Shown: positions 41,499-50,967, numbered from the stretch's first letter. The stretch: DNA of 64,000 bases from Haloplanus rubicundus (GCF_003342675.1 NZ_CP031148.1:2356001-2420000), one strand, 5' to 3'. The notes: generated by a model not told the origin, from the letters alone. A program made the numbers and translations.

Positions 41499-44388
41499 CA
41501 ACACGACGAACGGACGGACGGACGGCGGCATCGGCAGACGCGACTTCGTGAAGGGACTCGGGGTGGCCTCCCTCATCGGGGCGACCGGCCTCTCCTTCGC
41601 GGACGACGGCATGAACGGGTTGCAGGTCGTCGACGACCCCATCGGCGACTACCCCTACCGTGACTGGGAGGACCTCTACCGCGAGGAGTGGGACTGGGAC
41701 TCGGTGGCTAGATCCACTCACAGCGTCAACTGCACCGGGTCGTGTTCGTGGAACGTCTTCGTCAAGGACGGGCAGGTGTGGCGCGAGGAGCAGGCCGGGG
41801 ACTACCCCACCTTCGACGAGAGCCTCCCGGACCCCAACCCGCGGGGCTGTCAGAAGGGGGCCTGTTACACCGACTACGTCAACGCCGACCAGCGCGTCCT
41901 CCACCCGCTCCGCCGCACCGGCGAGCGCGGATCGGGACAGTGGGAGCGCATCAGCTGGGACGAGGCGCTGACCGAAATCGCCGACCACGTCATCGACGAG
42001 GTGCAGGCGGGGCGCTACGACGCCATCTCCGGGTTCACTCCCATCCCCGCGATGAGCCCCGTCTCCTTCGCCTCGGGCAGCCGGCTGATCAACCTGCTCG
42101 GCGGCGTCTCCCACAGCTTCTACGACTGGTACTCCGACCTGCCCCCCGGCCAACCGATCACGTGGGGGACCCAGACCGACAACGCCGAGTCCGCGGACTG
42201 GCACAACGCCGACTACATCGTCGCGTGGGGATCGAACATCAACGTCACGCGCATCCCCGACGCGAAGTACTTCCTCGACGCGGGCTACGAGGGCGCCAAG
42301 CGCGTGGGCGTCTTCACCGACTACTCCCAGACGGCCATCCACACCGACGAGTGGCTGGCGCCCGAGGGCGGCACCGACACCGCGCTCGCGCTCGGCATGG
42401 CCCGCACCATCGTCGACGAGGGCCTGTACGACGAGGCCCACCTGAAAGAGCAGACGGACATGCCCCTGCTCGTCCACGAGGACACGGGCAAGTTCCTGCG
42501 GGCGAGCGAGGTTGGTCTCGCCGGCGACGCCGACGACCCCGAGAAGGTGTTCGTGATGGTCGACGCCGACGGGACCCTGCGTCCGGCGCCCGGGTCGCTC
42601 GGCGAACGCGACGGCCAGCACGACCCCGAGGCGAGCATCGAACTCGACTTCAACCCCCAGTTGGCGGTCGAGCGATCGGTCGAGGCCGAGGGCGGGGCCG
42701 TCGAGGTGCGCTCCGTCTGGGCGAACCTGCGGGACGAACTCGCGGGGTACACGCCGGAGTTCGTCCACGAGGAGACCACCGTCGGCGAGGATACCTACCA
42801 GCGCGTCGCCCGCGAGTTCGCCGAGGCTGACGCCGCGAAGATCATCCACGGCAAGGGCGTCAACGACTGGTACCACAACGACCTGGGGAATCGGGCGATC
42901 CAACTGCTCGTGACGCTGACCGGCAACCTCGGCGACCCCGGCACGGGGCTCGATCACTACGTCGGTCAGGAGAAAATCTGGACGTTCCACGGCTGGCAGG
43001 TGCTCTCGTTCCCGACCGGGAGCGTCCGCGGCGTCCCCACCACCCTGTGGACCTACTTCCACGCCGGCATCCTCGACAACACGGACCCAGACACCGCGGC
43101 GAAGATCAGGGAGTCCATCGAGAAGGGGTGGATGCCCGTCTACCCCAGCGAGCGCGAGGACGGCTTCCGACCGAACCCCTCCACCCTCTTCGTCTGGCGG
43201 GGCAACTACTTCAACCAGGCCAAAGGCAACGTCGCCGTCGAGGAACAACTCTGGCCGAAACTCGACCTCGTCGTCGACGTCAACTTCCGGATGGATTCGA
43301 CGGCGATGTACTCGGATATCGTCCTCCCGGCGGCCAGCCACTACGAGAAGTACGACCTCTCGGAGACGGACATGCACACGTACGTCCACCCGTTCACCCC
43401 GGCGGTGGAGCCGCTGGGGGAGGCGAAGACGGACTGGGCCATCTTCCGCGACCTGGCCGAGACGATTCAGGAACGGGCGCGAGAACGCGGCGTCGACCCC
43501 GTCGAGGACCGGAAGTTCGACCGTACCATCGACCTCACGACGATATACGACGACTACGTCCGCGACTGGGAGACGGGCGAGGAGGGCGGTCTCGTCGATG
43601 ACCGCGCGGCCGCGGAGTTCATCCTCGACCACTCCGAGGAGTCGAATCCGAGCGACCGCGACGAGCGGATCACGTTCGAGGACACCGTCGATCAGCCCCA
43701 GCGACTCCTCGAGGCCGGCGACCACTGGACCTCCGACATCGAGGACGGCGAGGCGTACGTCCCGTGGCAGCGGTACGTCCACGACAAGGAGCCGTGGCCC
43801 ACCTTCACCGGCCGCCAGCAGTACTACATCGACCACGACTGGTTCCTCGAACTCGACGAGGAACTCCCGACCCACAAGGAGGGACCGGCGTCGACTGGCG
43901 GGGAGTACCCCCTCTCGTACAACACGCCCCACGGTCGGTGGTCGATCCACTCGACGTGGCGGGACAACACCAAGATGCTCCGCCTCCAGCGGGGCGAACC
44001 CGTCGTCTACCTCAACCCCGAGGACGCGGAGGCGCGGGGCATCGAGGACGGCGACACGGTCGAGGTGTTCAACGACCTGGCGAACGTCGAGGTGCAGGCC
44101 AAAATCTACCCGTCGGGCGAACCGGGGACGCTCCGGCAGTTCTTCGCGTGGGAGAAGTTCCAGTACCCCGACCGGGACAACTTCAACTCCCTCGTCCCGA
44201 TGTACATGAAGCCGACGCAACTGGTGCAGTACCCCGAAGACACGGGCGAGCACCTCTACTTCTTCCCCAACTACTGGGGACCGACCGGCGTCAACAGCGA
44301 CGTGAACGTGGACGTGCGGCCCGCGGACGGTGCCGACGGTGAGTCGGCAGCACGTCGGTCGCAGTCCGACGGAGGTGATTCCGAATGA
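41491..44388 (+). CDS. narG: Respiratory nitrate reductase catalytic subunit NarG (exported)
   Basis: The 965-residue molybdo-bis-MGD enzyme reduces nitrate to nitrite. A Tat signal is present (GIGRRDFVKGLGVASLIGAT, residues 10-29), so it acts outside the membrane, unlike bacterial NarG. The FS0 cluster site reads HSVNCTGSCSWNVFV (His as first ligand), and the expected Mo ligand is the Asp in YDWYSDLPPGQPITWGTQTD. The C-terminal MopB domain has YNTPHGRWSIHSTWRDN and a molydopterin-dinucleotide binding barrel. It overlaps both neighbours by 4-8 bp. Confidence 0.96.
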   Translation: MSDNTTNGRTDGGIGRRDFVKGLGVASLIGATGLSFADDGMNGLQVVDDPIGDYPYRDWEDLYREEWDWDSVARSTHSVNCTGSCSWNVFVKDGQVWREEQAGDYPTFDESLPDPNPRGCQKGACYTDYVNADQRVLHPLRRTGERGSGQWERISWDEALTEIADHVIDEVQAGRYDAISGFTPIPAMSPVSFASGSRLINLLGGVSHSFYDWYSDLPPGQPITWGTQTDNAESADWHNADYIVAWGSNINVTRIPDAKYFLDAGYEGAKRVGVFTDYSQTAIHTDEWLAPEGGTDTALALGMARTIVDEGLYDEAHLKEQTDMPLLVHEDTGKFLRASEVGLAGDADDPEKVFVMVDADGTLRPAPGSLGERDGQHDPEASIELDFNPQLAVERSVEAEGGAVEVRSVWANLRDELAGYTPEFVHEETTVGEDTYQRVAREFAEADAAKIIHGKGVNDWYHNDLGNRAIQLLVTLTGNLGDPGTGLDHYVGQEKIWTFHGWQVLSFPTGSVRGVPTTLWTYFHAGILDNTDPDTAAKIRESIEKGWMPVYPSEREDGFRPNPSTLFVWRGNYFNQAKGNVAVEEQLWPKLDLVVDVNFRMDSTAMYSDIVLPAASHYEKYDLSETDMHTYVHPFTPAVEPLGEAKTDWAIFRDLAETIQERARERGVDPVEDRKFDRTIDLTTIYDDYVRDWETGEEGGLVDDRAAAEFILDHSEESNPSDRDERITFEDTVDQPQRLLEAGDHWTSDIEDGEAYVPWQRYVHDKEPWPTFTGRQQYYIDHDWFLELDEELPTHKEGPASTGGEYPLSYNTPHGRWSIHSTWRDNTKMLRLQRGEPVVYLNPEDAEARGIEDGDTVEVFNDLANVEVQAKIYPSGEPGTLRQFFAWEKFQYPDRDNFNSLVPMYMKPTQLVQYPEDTGEHLYFFPNYWGPTGVNSDVNVDVRPADGADGESAARRSQSDGGDSE

Positions 44389-45449
44389 GCACGAACGAGG
44401 AGACGAACATCAACGTGGCAGAGGGGGTCGACCACCAGGTGGCGATGGTGATGGACCTCAACAAGTGTATCGGCTGTCAGACGTGTACCATCGCGTGCAA
44501 GGACCTCTGGACGGAGGGCGGCGGCACGGATTACATGTACTGGAACAACGTCGAGACCAAGCCCGGCGAGGGCTACCCCCGCGGCTGGGAGGAGTCGGGC
44601 GGCGGGTGGCAAGGGGAGCAAGGCGAGGCCCACACCGACCGCCAGCCCGGCGAGATTCCGTCCCGCGAGGACTACGGCCGCCCCTGGGAGTTCAATCACT
44701 CCGACATCATGTACGAGGGGAGTGACGAACCGCTCCGCCCCCGCGAGGGTGCGGAGTGGGGCCCCAACTGGGACGAGGATCAGGGCGCCGGCGAGTACCC
44801 CAACAGCTACTACTTCTACCTGCCCCGCATCTGCAACCACTGCACCCACCCCTCCTGCGTGGAGGCGTGCCCGCGACAGGCACTCTACAAGCGCGAAGAG
44901 GACGGCATCGTCCTCGTCGACCAGGAGCGGTGTCGGGGCTACCGGTACTGCGTCGAGGGCTGTCCGTACAAGAAGGTGTACTACAACACTGTCTCGAAGA
45001 AATCGGAGAAGTGCATCTTCTGTTACCCGCGCCTGGAGGGCGAGGGGCCGGACGGGGAGACGTACGCCCCCGCGTGCGCGGAGGAGTGTCCGCCCCAGTT
45101 GCGGCTGGTCGGCTTCCTCGACGACGAGGACGGCCCCATCTACAAGCTGGTCGAGGAGTACGAGGTGGCCCTGCCCCTGCATCCGGAGTTCCGCACCCAG
45201 CCGAACGTCTACTACATCCCGCCGTACGCCCCCGGCCAGCACACCGAGGACGGGGAGACGGTGGACGTCGACCGCATCCCGCGGGGCTATCTCCGTGACC
45301 TGTTCGGCGAGGGCGTCGACCAGGCGCTCGACACCATCGAACGGGAGCGCCAGCGCGCCCGGCAGGGCGACGACAGCGAGCTGATGGAACTGCTCCAGCA
45401 CAAGAATCCCGCGAAACAGTACCGACTGGGCGTGTTCGACGATGACTGA
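44385..45449 (+). CDS. narH: Nitrate reductase iron-sulfur subunit NarH
   Basis: The 354-residue electron-transfer subunit has four cysteine groups: CIGCQTCTIAC (residues 27-37), CNHCTHPSCVEACP, CRGYRYCVEGCP and CIFC...CAEECP. The Tyr in CRGYRYC-type group 3 corresponds to the position where NarH carries a 3Fe-4S site. It has no signal peptide and is presumably exported with folded NarG by the Tat system. ATG overlaps the narG stop by 4 bp. Confidence 0.96.
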   Translation: MSTNEETNINVAEGVDHQVAMVMDLNKCIGCQTCTIACKDLWTEGGGTDYMYWNNVETKPGEGYPRGWEESGGGWQGEQGEAHTDRQPGEIPSREDYGRPWEFNHSDIMYEGSDEPLRPREGAEWGPNWDEDQGAGEYPNSYYFYLPRICNHCTHPSCVEACPRQALYKREEDGIVLVDQERCRGYRYCVEGCPYKKVYYNTVSKKSEKCIFCYPRLEGEGPDGETYAPACAEECPPQLRLVGFLDDEDGPIYKLVEEYEVALPLHPEFRTQPNVYYIPPYAPGQHTEDGETVDVDRIPRGYLRDLFGEGVDQALDTIERERQRARQGDDSELMELLQHKNPAKQYRLGVFDDD

Positions 45450-46281
45450 GGACAACGTGCGTGCGCTGGCGACGGCGCTCGTCGTCGGCGCGCTGGTGCT
45501 CACGTCGACGGTGGCGCTCGCGTCGCCGCTCGTCGACGCCCGCCCGGCCCACGAGATACCGGTGATCGAGCGGACGGACGCCGACCTCGGGAGTCCGACC
45601 GCCGACGGCTGGTCGTCGGTGCCGGCGTCGGACGTGGCGCTGTCGAGCGCGCCGAGTAGCGTCCCGAACGCCGCCGATACGTCCGTCGAGCGGGTGCACG
45701 TCCAGGCCGTCCGGAGCGACGGCGAGTTCTACGTCCGCCTCCAGTGGGCGGATCCGTCGCGGAACGTCTCCGCGGACGGCACGCGGCCGTTCGTCGACGC
45801 CGTCGCCGTCCAGTTCCCGGCGAACACGAGTTCCCGGCCGCCAATCGCCATGGGCGGCCGTGACAACCGGGTGAACGTCTGGTACTGGAGCGGCGGGGTC
45901 GGCCCACAGGAACTGCTCGCGGGCGGCGCGGGCACGACGACGCCGTTTACTTCCACCACCATCGACGCGAACGCCACCTACGAGAGCGGGACGTGGACGG
46001 TCGTCTACTCCCGGTCGGTGGACGCCGAGGGGGAAAACCGGACGGATCTCGACTCGGCCGACACCCTCGACGTGGCCTTCGCGGTGTGGAACGGTGGCAA
46101 CGGCGAACGCGCGGGGCGGAAGGCGGTTAGCGAGTGGCACTACTTCCCGACCGGCTCCGGGACGCAGGGACCGCCCTACCAGACGCTCCTGTGGACCGTC
46201 GCCGGCGTCGCCATCGTCGGCGTCGTCGCCGTGACGGCCTTCGGCGTCCTCCGGACCCGCAGCGGGGGAGGTGGGGGCTGA
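45442..46281 (+). CDS. Haem-binding gamma-like subunit of the nitrate reductase
   Basis: The 279-residue protein has a Sec-type N-terminal helix (LATALVVGALVLTSTVALAS), an exported beta-rich domain similar to the gamma subunits of ethylbenzene dehydrogenase and DMSO-reductase type II enzymes (EFYVRLQWADPSRN, VAVQFPANTSSRPPIAMGG), and a C-terminal membrane helix. In that family the domain binds one haem b through Met and Lys ligands. It probably connects the Rieske/cytochrome b module to NarH. It overlaps narH by 8 bp. Confidence 0.82.
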   Translation: MTEDNVRALATALVVGALVLTSTVALASPLVDARPAHEIPVIERTDADLGSPTADGWSSVPASDVALSSAPSSVPNAADTSVERVHVQAVRSDGEFYVRLQWADPSRNVSADGTRPFVDAVAVQFPANTSSRPPIAMGGRDNRVNVWYWSGGVGPQELLAGGAGTTTPFTSTTIDANATYESGTWTVVYSRSVDAEGENRTDLDSADTLDVAFAVWNGGNGERAGRKAVSEWHYFPTGSGTQGPPYQTLLWTVAGVAIVGVVAVTAFGVLRTRSGGGGG

Positions 46282-46967
46282 TGTCGAGAACCGACGCCGG
46301 CGACGCCGGACTGGACGATCTGGACCCGGACGCCGCGGCGCGCGGCACCGTCTACGCGACCCTAGCCGTCGCCTTCCAGCACCCGACCGAGGCGTTCCAC
46401 GAGGCGGCCGCGACGGGGCGCCTCGGCGCCGACCTGTCGCGCTGTCTGGAGCGCACGACCCTCGACGTGTCCGTCCCCGACCTCCGGACCGCGGACGACT
46501 ACGAGACGCTGGCGGCCCGGTACAACGACCTGTTCGAACTCGGGTTCGGCGAGTACGAGGACCGGACGGACGGAAAGCTCTCCTCGGAGGGGCCGCCGGT
46601 GCCGCTCTACGAGTCGAAGTACCGCCCCGACCAGTCGTGGAACGACGTGAACCTCGACCTGGCGCGGGCGTACGACTACTACGGGCTCGAAGTCGACGCC
46701 GACGAGCGCGACAACCACGACGCGCTCCGGTACGAACTGGAGTTCGTAGGCTATCTCGCGCGCCGAGAGGCGGCGGTCGGCTCGGACGCCGCCGCGGCCC
46801 GCCTCGATTTCCACGACCGCCACCTCGGCCACGCCGCGGCGGGAGTCGCCGACCGCCTCGACGACGAGCCGGGCACCGACGTGTACGGCGCCCTCGGAAC
46901 GCTGCTCGAGGCGTTCGTCCGCGCCGACCGGAACGACCTGGCAGCGCGACTGGAGGGCGACGGATGA
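46281..46967 (+). CDS. narJ: NarJ/TorD-family assembly chaperone
   Basis: The 228-residue acidic, all-helical protein has the TorD/NarJ core: YNDLFELGFGEYEDRTDGKL, VPLYESKYRPDQSWNDVNLD and the C-terminal LDFHDRHLGHAAAGVADRL. Such chaperones bind the signal and cofactor site of the catalytic subunit before export. The ATG overlaps the previous stop (TGATG). Confidence 0.88.
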   Translation: MSRTDAGDAGLDDLDPDAAARGTVYATLAVAFQHPTEAFHEAAATGRLGADLSRCLERTTLDVSVPDLRTADDYETLAARYNDLFELGFGEYEDRTDGKLSSEGPPVPLYESKYRPDQSWNDVNLDLARAYDYYGLEVDADERDNHDALRYELEFVGYLARREAAVGSDAAAARLDFHDRHLGHAAAGVADRLDDEPGTDVYGALGTLLEAFVRADRNDLAARLEGDG

Positions 46968-47788
46968 TGGCGACGCTGACCCGCCGCTGGCGGGCGCCGC
47001 TCCCGACCGGCCGTCGGGACGCCGTCGTCGCAGTCGCCGCCGCCGCGCTCCTCGCGCGAACGCTGGCGACGGCGGTCGTCAACGCGCCGGGCGGGGTCGT
47101 TGGCGTCGGGGTCGAGCCGCTGCTCGCCGTCTCGACGGCCGTCACCGCGCTCGCGGCCGTCGGCGTGGCGCTGACGGTCGACGATCCGGTCGCGGGCGTC
47201 GGCCTCCTCTTCGTCGGCGTGTTCGGCCTGCTCTCGACGCTCACCGGAGCCGTCGCCCTGCCCGCGGCCGTCGCCGTCGGCGGGGGAACGGCCGCCGTCG
47301 CCGCCGCCGTCGCGTCCCGGCGGTCGCTCCCGCCGGCGACGACGGCGGCCGGCGGCCTCCTGCTCGTCGCGCTGGTCGTGAGCCTCGTCGGCGGCGTCGG
47401 CGGCGTCGCGTCGGTCCGTGCCCCCGCGTCGACGCTGGCGCTGCTCGGCGTCGCGGGCACGCCCGTCTTCGCGGCGACCACGGGGCGGACGACCCTCGCC
47501 GGGACGCTCGCGTTCGCCGCCGTCCTCGCCGTCGGCCTCGCGAACCCGTTCGTGACCGGCGCGGTGACGCTCGTCGGCGGGGGCGTCGTCGGCACGTCGC
47601 TGCCGGTCGTCGCGCTCGCAGCCGGCGGCGCGGTGACGGCGGCCAGTGCCGCCGCCCGGCGCGGGGAGTGGAGCCTGCTCGCGGGCGTGACGCTGGTCGC
47701 GCTCGCCGGTGTGCCCGCGACGCTCGGCCGGGGCGTCCCCTTCGCCCTCGGCGTCGCCGTCCTCGGACTCCGGGAGGCGGAGCGATGA
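46964..47788 (+). CDS. Polytopic membrane protein of the nar operon
   Basis: The 274-residue protein is extremely hydrophobic (Ala/Val/Gly-rich) with about eight to nine membrane segments and short loops. No metal or haem ligand pattern is evident. It starts with tandem ATGs overlapping the narJ stop and ends overlapping the HEAT-repeat gene by 4 bp. A membrane assembly factor is possible, but function is unknown. Confidence 0.75.
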   Translation: MMATLTRRWRAPLPTGRRDAVVAVAAAALLARTLATAVVNAPGGVVGVGVEPLLAVSTAVTALAAVGVALTVDDPVAGVGLLFVGVFGLLSTLTGAVALPAAVAVGGGTAAVAAAVASRRSLPPATTAAGGLLLVALVVSLVGGVGGVASVRAPASTLALLGVAGTPVFAATTGRTTLAGTLAFAAVLAVGLANPFVTGAVTLVGGGVVGTSLPVVALAAGGAVTAASAAARRGEWSLLAGVTLVALAGVPATLGRGVPFALGVAVLGLREAER

Positions 47789-48708
47789 CCTGCCGCGACG
47801 ACGACTGTGGCTGCGGCGACGACGAGGAGTTCCAGAAACACCTCGAGGAGGAGCCCGACCCACAGCTCGATCCGGCGAAGAGCCCGGGCATCGGGAGCGA
47901 CATCGAGGCACTGGAGGACATCGAGGTGAGCCGCGAGGACGTGACCATCGGCGAGGCTGACCCGGCGGAGCTGGCGGCGGCCGACACCGAACCCGTCGCG
48001 GACGACGGGACGGCGTCGCTGCTCGCGGACCTCGGTTCGGGCGACCCGGTCGACCGGCGGCGGGCCGCCCTCGCGCTGAAGGAGGAGACGACGACCGACG
48101 CCGTCGTCGCTGGCCTCGCGCAGGCCGCGACGCGTGACGACGACGCCGACGTGCGACAGTTCGCGGTGGAGGCGCTGACGGCGCACGGGGGTGGGGCGTC
48201 CGCTGACGCCGGATCGGGGGCAGCCGCCGACGCCGACGCCGACGCCGACGAACGCGCGGCCGCCGTCGCCGTGACGCTCCTCGACGACGACGACCCGTGG
48301 GTGCGTGCCGAGGCAGTCGTCGCGCTCGACAACATCGACCGCGAGGCCCACGAGAGCGACATCGCGGCCGCGCTGGAGGACGACCACCACGCTGTGCGCC
48401 GGAACGCCGCCGTCTCGCTGTTCAAGTTGCGCGGGGAGGAGATGGAGGAGCGCCTGCTCGCCCTCTCCCGGGACGACAGCGAGCGAGTCCGCGAGTGGGC
48501 GGCGCACATGCTCGGCGGGGTCGACTCGGCGGACGCCCGCGGTCGGTTGCGCGACCTGACCGACGACCCCGCGACGGTCGTGCGACAGACCGCCGAGCGC
48601 GCACTGGAGGCGGAGCCGGACCGGTTCCGCCGACAGTTTGGCGCGCTGGAGAACGACGCTCGCCTGCTGCCCGGCGAGGACCGACTCAACCGGATGCCCG
48701 ATCTATGA
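47785..48708 (+). CDS. HEAT-repeat (PBS lyase-like) protein of the nar operon
   Basis: The 307-residue acidic protein begins with a Cys-rich tip (MTCRDDDCGCGDD) and then carries four or five HEAT/PBS-lyase type repeats from about residue 85 (DPVDRRRAALALKEETTTDA; DDPWVRAEAVVALDNIDREA; DDHHAVRRNAAVSLFKLRGE; DSERVREWAAHMLGGVDSAD). HEAT scaffolds hold partner proteins. The Cys-x4-Cys-x-Cys tip may bind metal. Overlaps of 4 bp on both sides place it in the nitrate reductase operon. Confidence 0.85.
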   Translation: MTCRDDDCGCGDDEEFQKHLEEEPDPQLDPAKSPGIGSDIEALEDIEVSREDVTIGEADPAELAAADTEPVADDGTASLLADLGSGDPVDRRRAALALKEETTTDAVVAGLAQAATRDDDADVRQFAVEALTAHGGGASADAGSGAAADADADADERAAAVAVTLLDDDDPWVRAEAVVALDNIDREAHESDIAAALEDDHHAVRRNAAVSLFKLRGEEMEERLLALSRDDSERVREWAAHMLGGVDSADARGRLRDLTDDPATVVRQTAERALEAEPDRFRRQFGALENDARLLPGEDRLNRMPDL

Positions 48709-49970
48709 CCGACACGACGGAGTCCACGACCGACGCACCGCCCGACGACGAACTCGCCGACCGCGTGGAGGCGGCGCTCAGGAACGTCCGCGACCCGGCG
48801 GCGGACCTCTCCGTCTTCGAGGCGGGGTTCGTCGAGGACGTGTCGGTGAGCGACGGCGACGTGCGGATCGAGGCCGACCTGCACGCCCTCGACGACGACA
48901 CCGGACAGGGGGTGATCGACGCGATGCTCCGCGCCGTCGACGACGTCGAGGGCGTCGCGGGCGTCCACGTCGAACGCGCGTCACCCGCGGCGTCGGCCGA
49001 GGGACGCGCGAGCGTCGACGCGTTCGATCACGTCGTCGCCGTCGCCAGCGCCAAGGGCGGCGTCGGCAAGTCGACGGTGGCGACCCACCTCGCCTGCGCG
49101 CTCGCCGCCGAGCGCGAGGTGGCGCTGTTCGACGCCGACATCCACGGCCCGAACGTGCCGGCGCTCGTCGACGCGAGCGGACCGATCCACGCCACCGACG
49201 AGGGCGACCCCCTGCCCGTCCGCCGGCGGGGCATGGACGTGATGAGCGTCGGCCTGATGGAAGACGGCGCCCCCCTCGCGTGGCGGGGGGCGATGGCCCA
49301 CGACGCGCTCTCCGATCTCTTCGAGAACACGGCGTGGGAGAACGACGAGGTACTGGTGATCGACCTGCCGCCCGGCACCGGCGACGTGGTGCTCACCACG
49401 CTCCAGGACGTGCGCGTCGACGGCGTCGTCGTCGTCACGACACCGTTTCACGCCGCCGTCAGCGACACCGGGCGGACCGTCGAACTGTTCCGCGACAACG
49501 ACGTACCCGTCCTCGGCGCCGTCGTCAACATGGCCGAGTACGTCTGTGACTGCTGTGGCGAGCCGAACGACCTGTTCGAGGCGGCGGGGCCGGAGCTCGA
49601 CGCGCCGGTGCTCGCGGAACTCCCCTTCAGCCGGGAGCTACAGGGGACGCCGGAACCGGGTGACGTGCCCGACCCGGTCGCGGATCTGGGCGAGCGCACC
49701 CTCGACACCCTCGACGGTGCGGGGACGGTCGACGCCCCCGACGACGCCGTCGATATCCGGGGCCTCCAGCCCGAAAAGCGCAAGGCGCGCGTCCGAGAGC
49801 GGTTCGAGGCGCTCGATTCGGGGCAGGAGTTCGTCCTGATCAGCGACCGCGACCCGACGCCGGTGGGGAGCTTCCTGAGTCGTCTCGCGGAGACGCCGCG
49901 CTCGGCGTTCGACGTCGAGGTGCGTCGCGCGACGCCCGACGCCTGGGTGCTGGAGACGACGAAGCCGTAG
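48705..49970 (+). CDS. Mrp-type ATPase with C-terminal DUF2249 domain
   Basis: The 421-residue protein has a DUF59-like N-terminal domain (about residues 20-95), an Mrp ATPase domain (ASAKGGVGKST near residue 115, LFDADIHGPNVPALVD, IDLPPGTGDVVLT, and CDCCGEP as the cluster pair), and a C-terminal DUF2249 domain (about 345-421, DIRGLQPEKRKARVRERFEA). DUF2249 proteins often accompany nitrate/nitrite respiration genes. The fusion at the end of the nar operon suggests a dedicated Fe-S cluster carrier for this complex. Confidence 0.9.
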   Translation: MTDTTESTTDAPPDDELADRVEAALRNVRDPAADLSVFEAGFVEDVSVSDGDVRIEADLHALDDDTGQGVIDAMLRAVDDVEGVAGVHVERASPAASAEGRASVDAFDHVVAVASAKGGVGKSTVATHLACALAAEREVALFDADIHGPNVPALVDASGPIHATDEGDPLPVRRRGMDVMSVGLMEDGAPLAWRGAMAHDALSDLFENTAWENDEVLVIDLPPGTGDVVLTTLQDVRVDGVVVVTTPFHAAVSDTGRTVELFRDNDVPVLGAVVNMAEYVCDCCGEPNDLFEAAGPELDAPVLAELPFSRELQGTPEPGDVPDPVADLGERTLDTLDGAGTVDAPDDAVDIRGLQPEKRKARVRERFEALDSGQEFVLISDRDPTPVGSFLSRLAETPRSAFDVEVRRATPDAWVLETTKP

Positions 49971-49978
49971 GTCGGGCA

Positions 49979-49986
49979 GCTTTATT
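49979..49986 (+). promoter_or_regulatory. Box A of the quinone reductase gene
   Basis: GCTTTATT lies about 28 bp before the ATG at 50011, as expected for a leaderless transcript independent of the nar operon. Confidence 0.55.
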
Positions 49987-50010
49987 CGGCCGCTTCGCGT
50001 ACCACCGTCC

Positions 50011-50967
50011 ATGCGCGCAGTCCGCTATCACGACTACGGTGGTTCCGAGGTACTGCAAGTCGACGATGTCGACCGGCCCGAACCGGCCGACGACGAGGTG
50101 CTGATCGAGGTAGCGGCGGCGGGGATCAACCCCGTCGACACCTACTTCGTCGCGGGGTCGTACGAGCCGTTCACGCTCCCGATGATCCCCGGCGTCGATG
50201 CCGCGGGCGACGCGGTCGAGGTCGGGGCCGCCGTCGAGGGCGTGAGCGAGGGCGACGCCGTCGTCGCCACCGGCTTGAGCAAGGACCACTACGGCGCCTG
50301 CGCGGAGTACGTCGCGGTGCCGAGCGACCGACTCGCGGTCCTGCCGGCGGGCGTCGACGTCGTCGAGGCCGGCGGCGCGGGCGTCGCCGCGGTGACGGCG
50401 TGGCGCGCGCTGATCGACCACGCGGGCCTCGAACCCGCCGAAACCGCGCTGATCCACGGCGGAAGCGGGGGCGTCGGCCACGCGGCCGTCCAGATAGCGA
50501 GCGTCGCCGGGGCCCGGGTCGTCACCACCGCCGCGCCGGCGTACCACGACCGACTCCACGAACTCGGCGCCGACGTCGTCCTGGATTACGGCCGCGACGA
50601 CCTGCGGGACGCGGTGGCCGGCGCCGGCGCCCCCGACGTGATCCTCGATCACCGCCTCGACGACTACCTGCAGTTCGACGCCGACGTGGCCGCGCACGAC
50701 GGTCGGATCGTGGGCATCGGCGAGAACGATCCCGAAATCGGGTTCACGAACGACGGCGTCGCCCGCGGGAAGGACCTCACATACCAGTTCATGAGCATGT
50801 TCAACACGCCACGGCTGGCCGACCCGCTCGAACGCGTCGCGTACCTGCTCGGCGAGGGTGACCTCGAAATCGAGGTGGCTCCCACCTACGGCTTGGACGA
50901 GGTGGCCACCGCCCACGAGGACGTGATGGCCGACAGCTTCCTCGGAAAGCTGGTCGTGACGCCCTAG
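50011..50967 (+). CDS. Zinc-independent quinone reductase (MDR family)
   Basis: The 318-residue medium-chain dehydrogenase lacks zinc-ligand cysteines and resembles NADPH:quinone oxidoreductase (QOR). It has MRAVRYHDYGGSEVLQVDDV, NPVDTYFVAGSY, a nucleotide loop IHGGSGGVGHAAVQIASVAG near residue 150, and the C-terminal ATAHEDVMADSFLGKLVVTP. It probably performs NAD(P)H-dependent reduction of quinones or enones in the cytosol. Confidence 0.9.
   Translation: MRAVRYHDYGGSEVLQVDDVDRPEPADDEVLIEVAAAGINPVDTYFVAGSYEPFTLPMIPGVDAAGDAVEVGAAVEGVSEGDAVVATGLSKDHYGACAEYVAVPSDRLAVLPAGVDVVEAGGAGVAAVTAWRALIDHAGLEPAETALIHGGSGGVGHAAVQIASVAGARVVTTAAPAYHDRLHELGADVVLDYGRDDLRDAVAGAGAPDVILDHRLDDYLQFDADVAAHDGRIVGIGENDPEIGFTNDGVARGKDLTYQFMSMFNTPRLADPLERVAYLLGEGDLEIEVAPTYGLDEVATAHEDVMADSFLGKLVVTP

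Noticed and set aside
41482-44253. Very long open frame antisense to narG
   Set aside because: GC-rich codon bias of narG leaves antisense frames open; the antisense product has no recognisable domain while narG is clearly real.
44707-48507. 1266-codon antisense frame across narH to the HEAT-repeat gene
   Set aside because: It spans five overlapping plus-strand genes and encodes Arg/Pro/Ser-rich low-complexity sequence.
48705-49970. Mrp protein considered as an unrelated ParA/MinD plasmid partition gene
   Set aside because: The GKGGVGKS loop is shared, but the DUF59-like domain, CDCC pair, DUF2249 domain and operon context identify the Mrp family.
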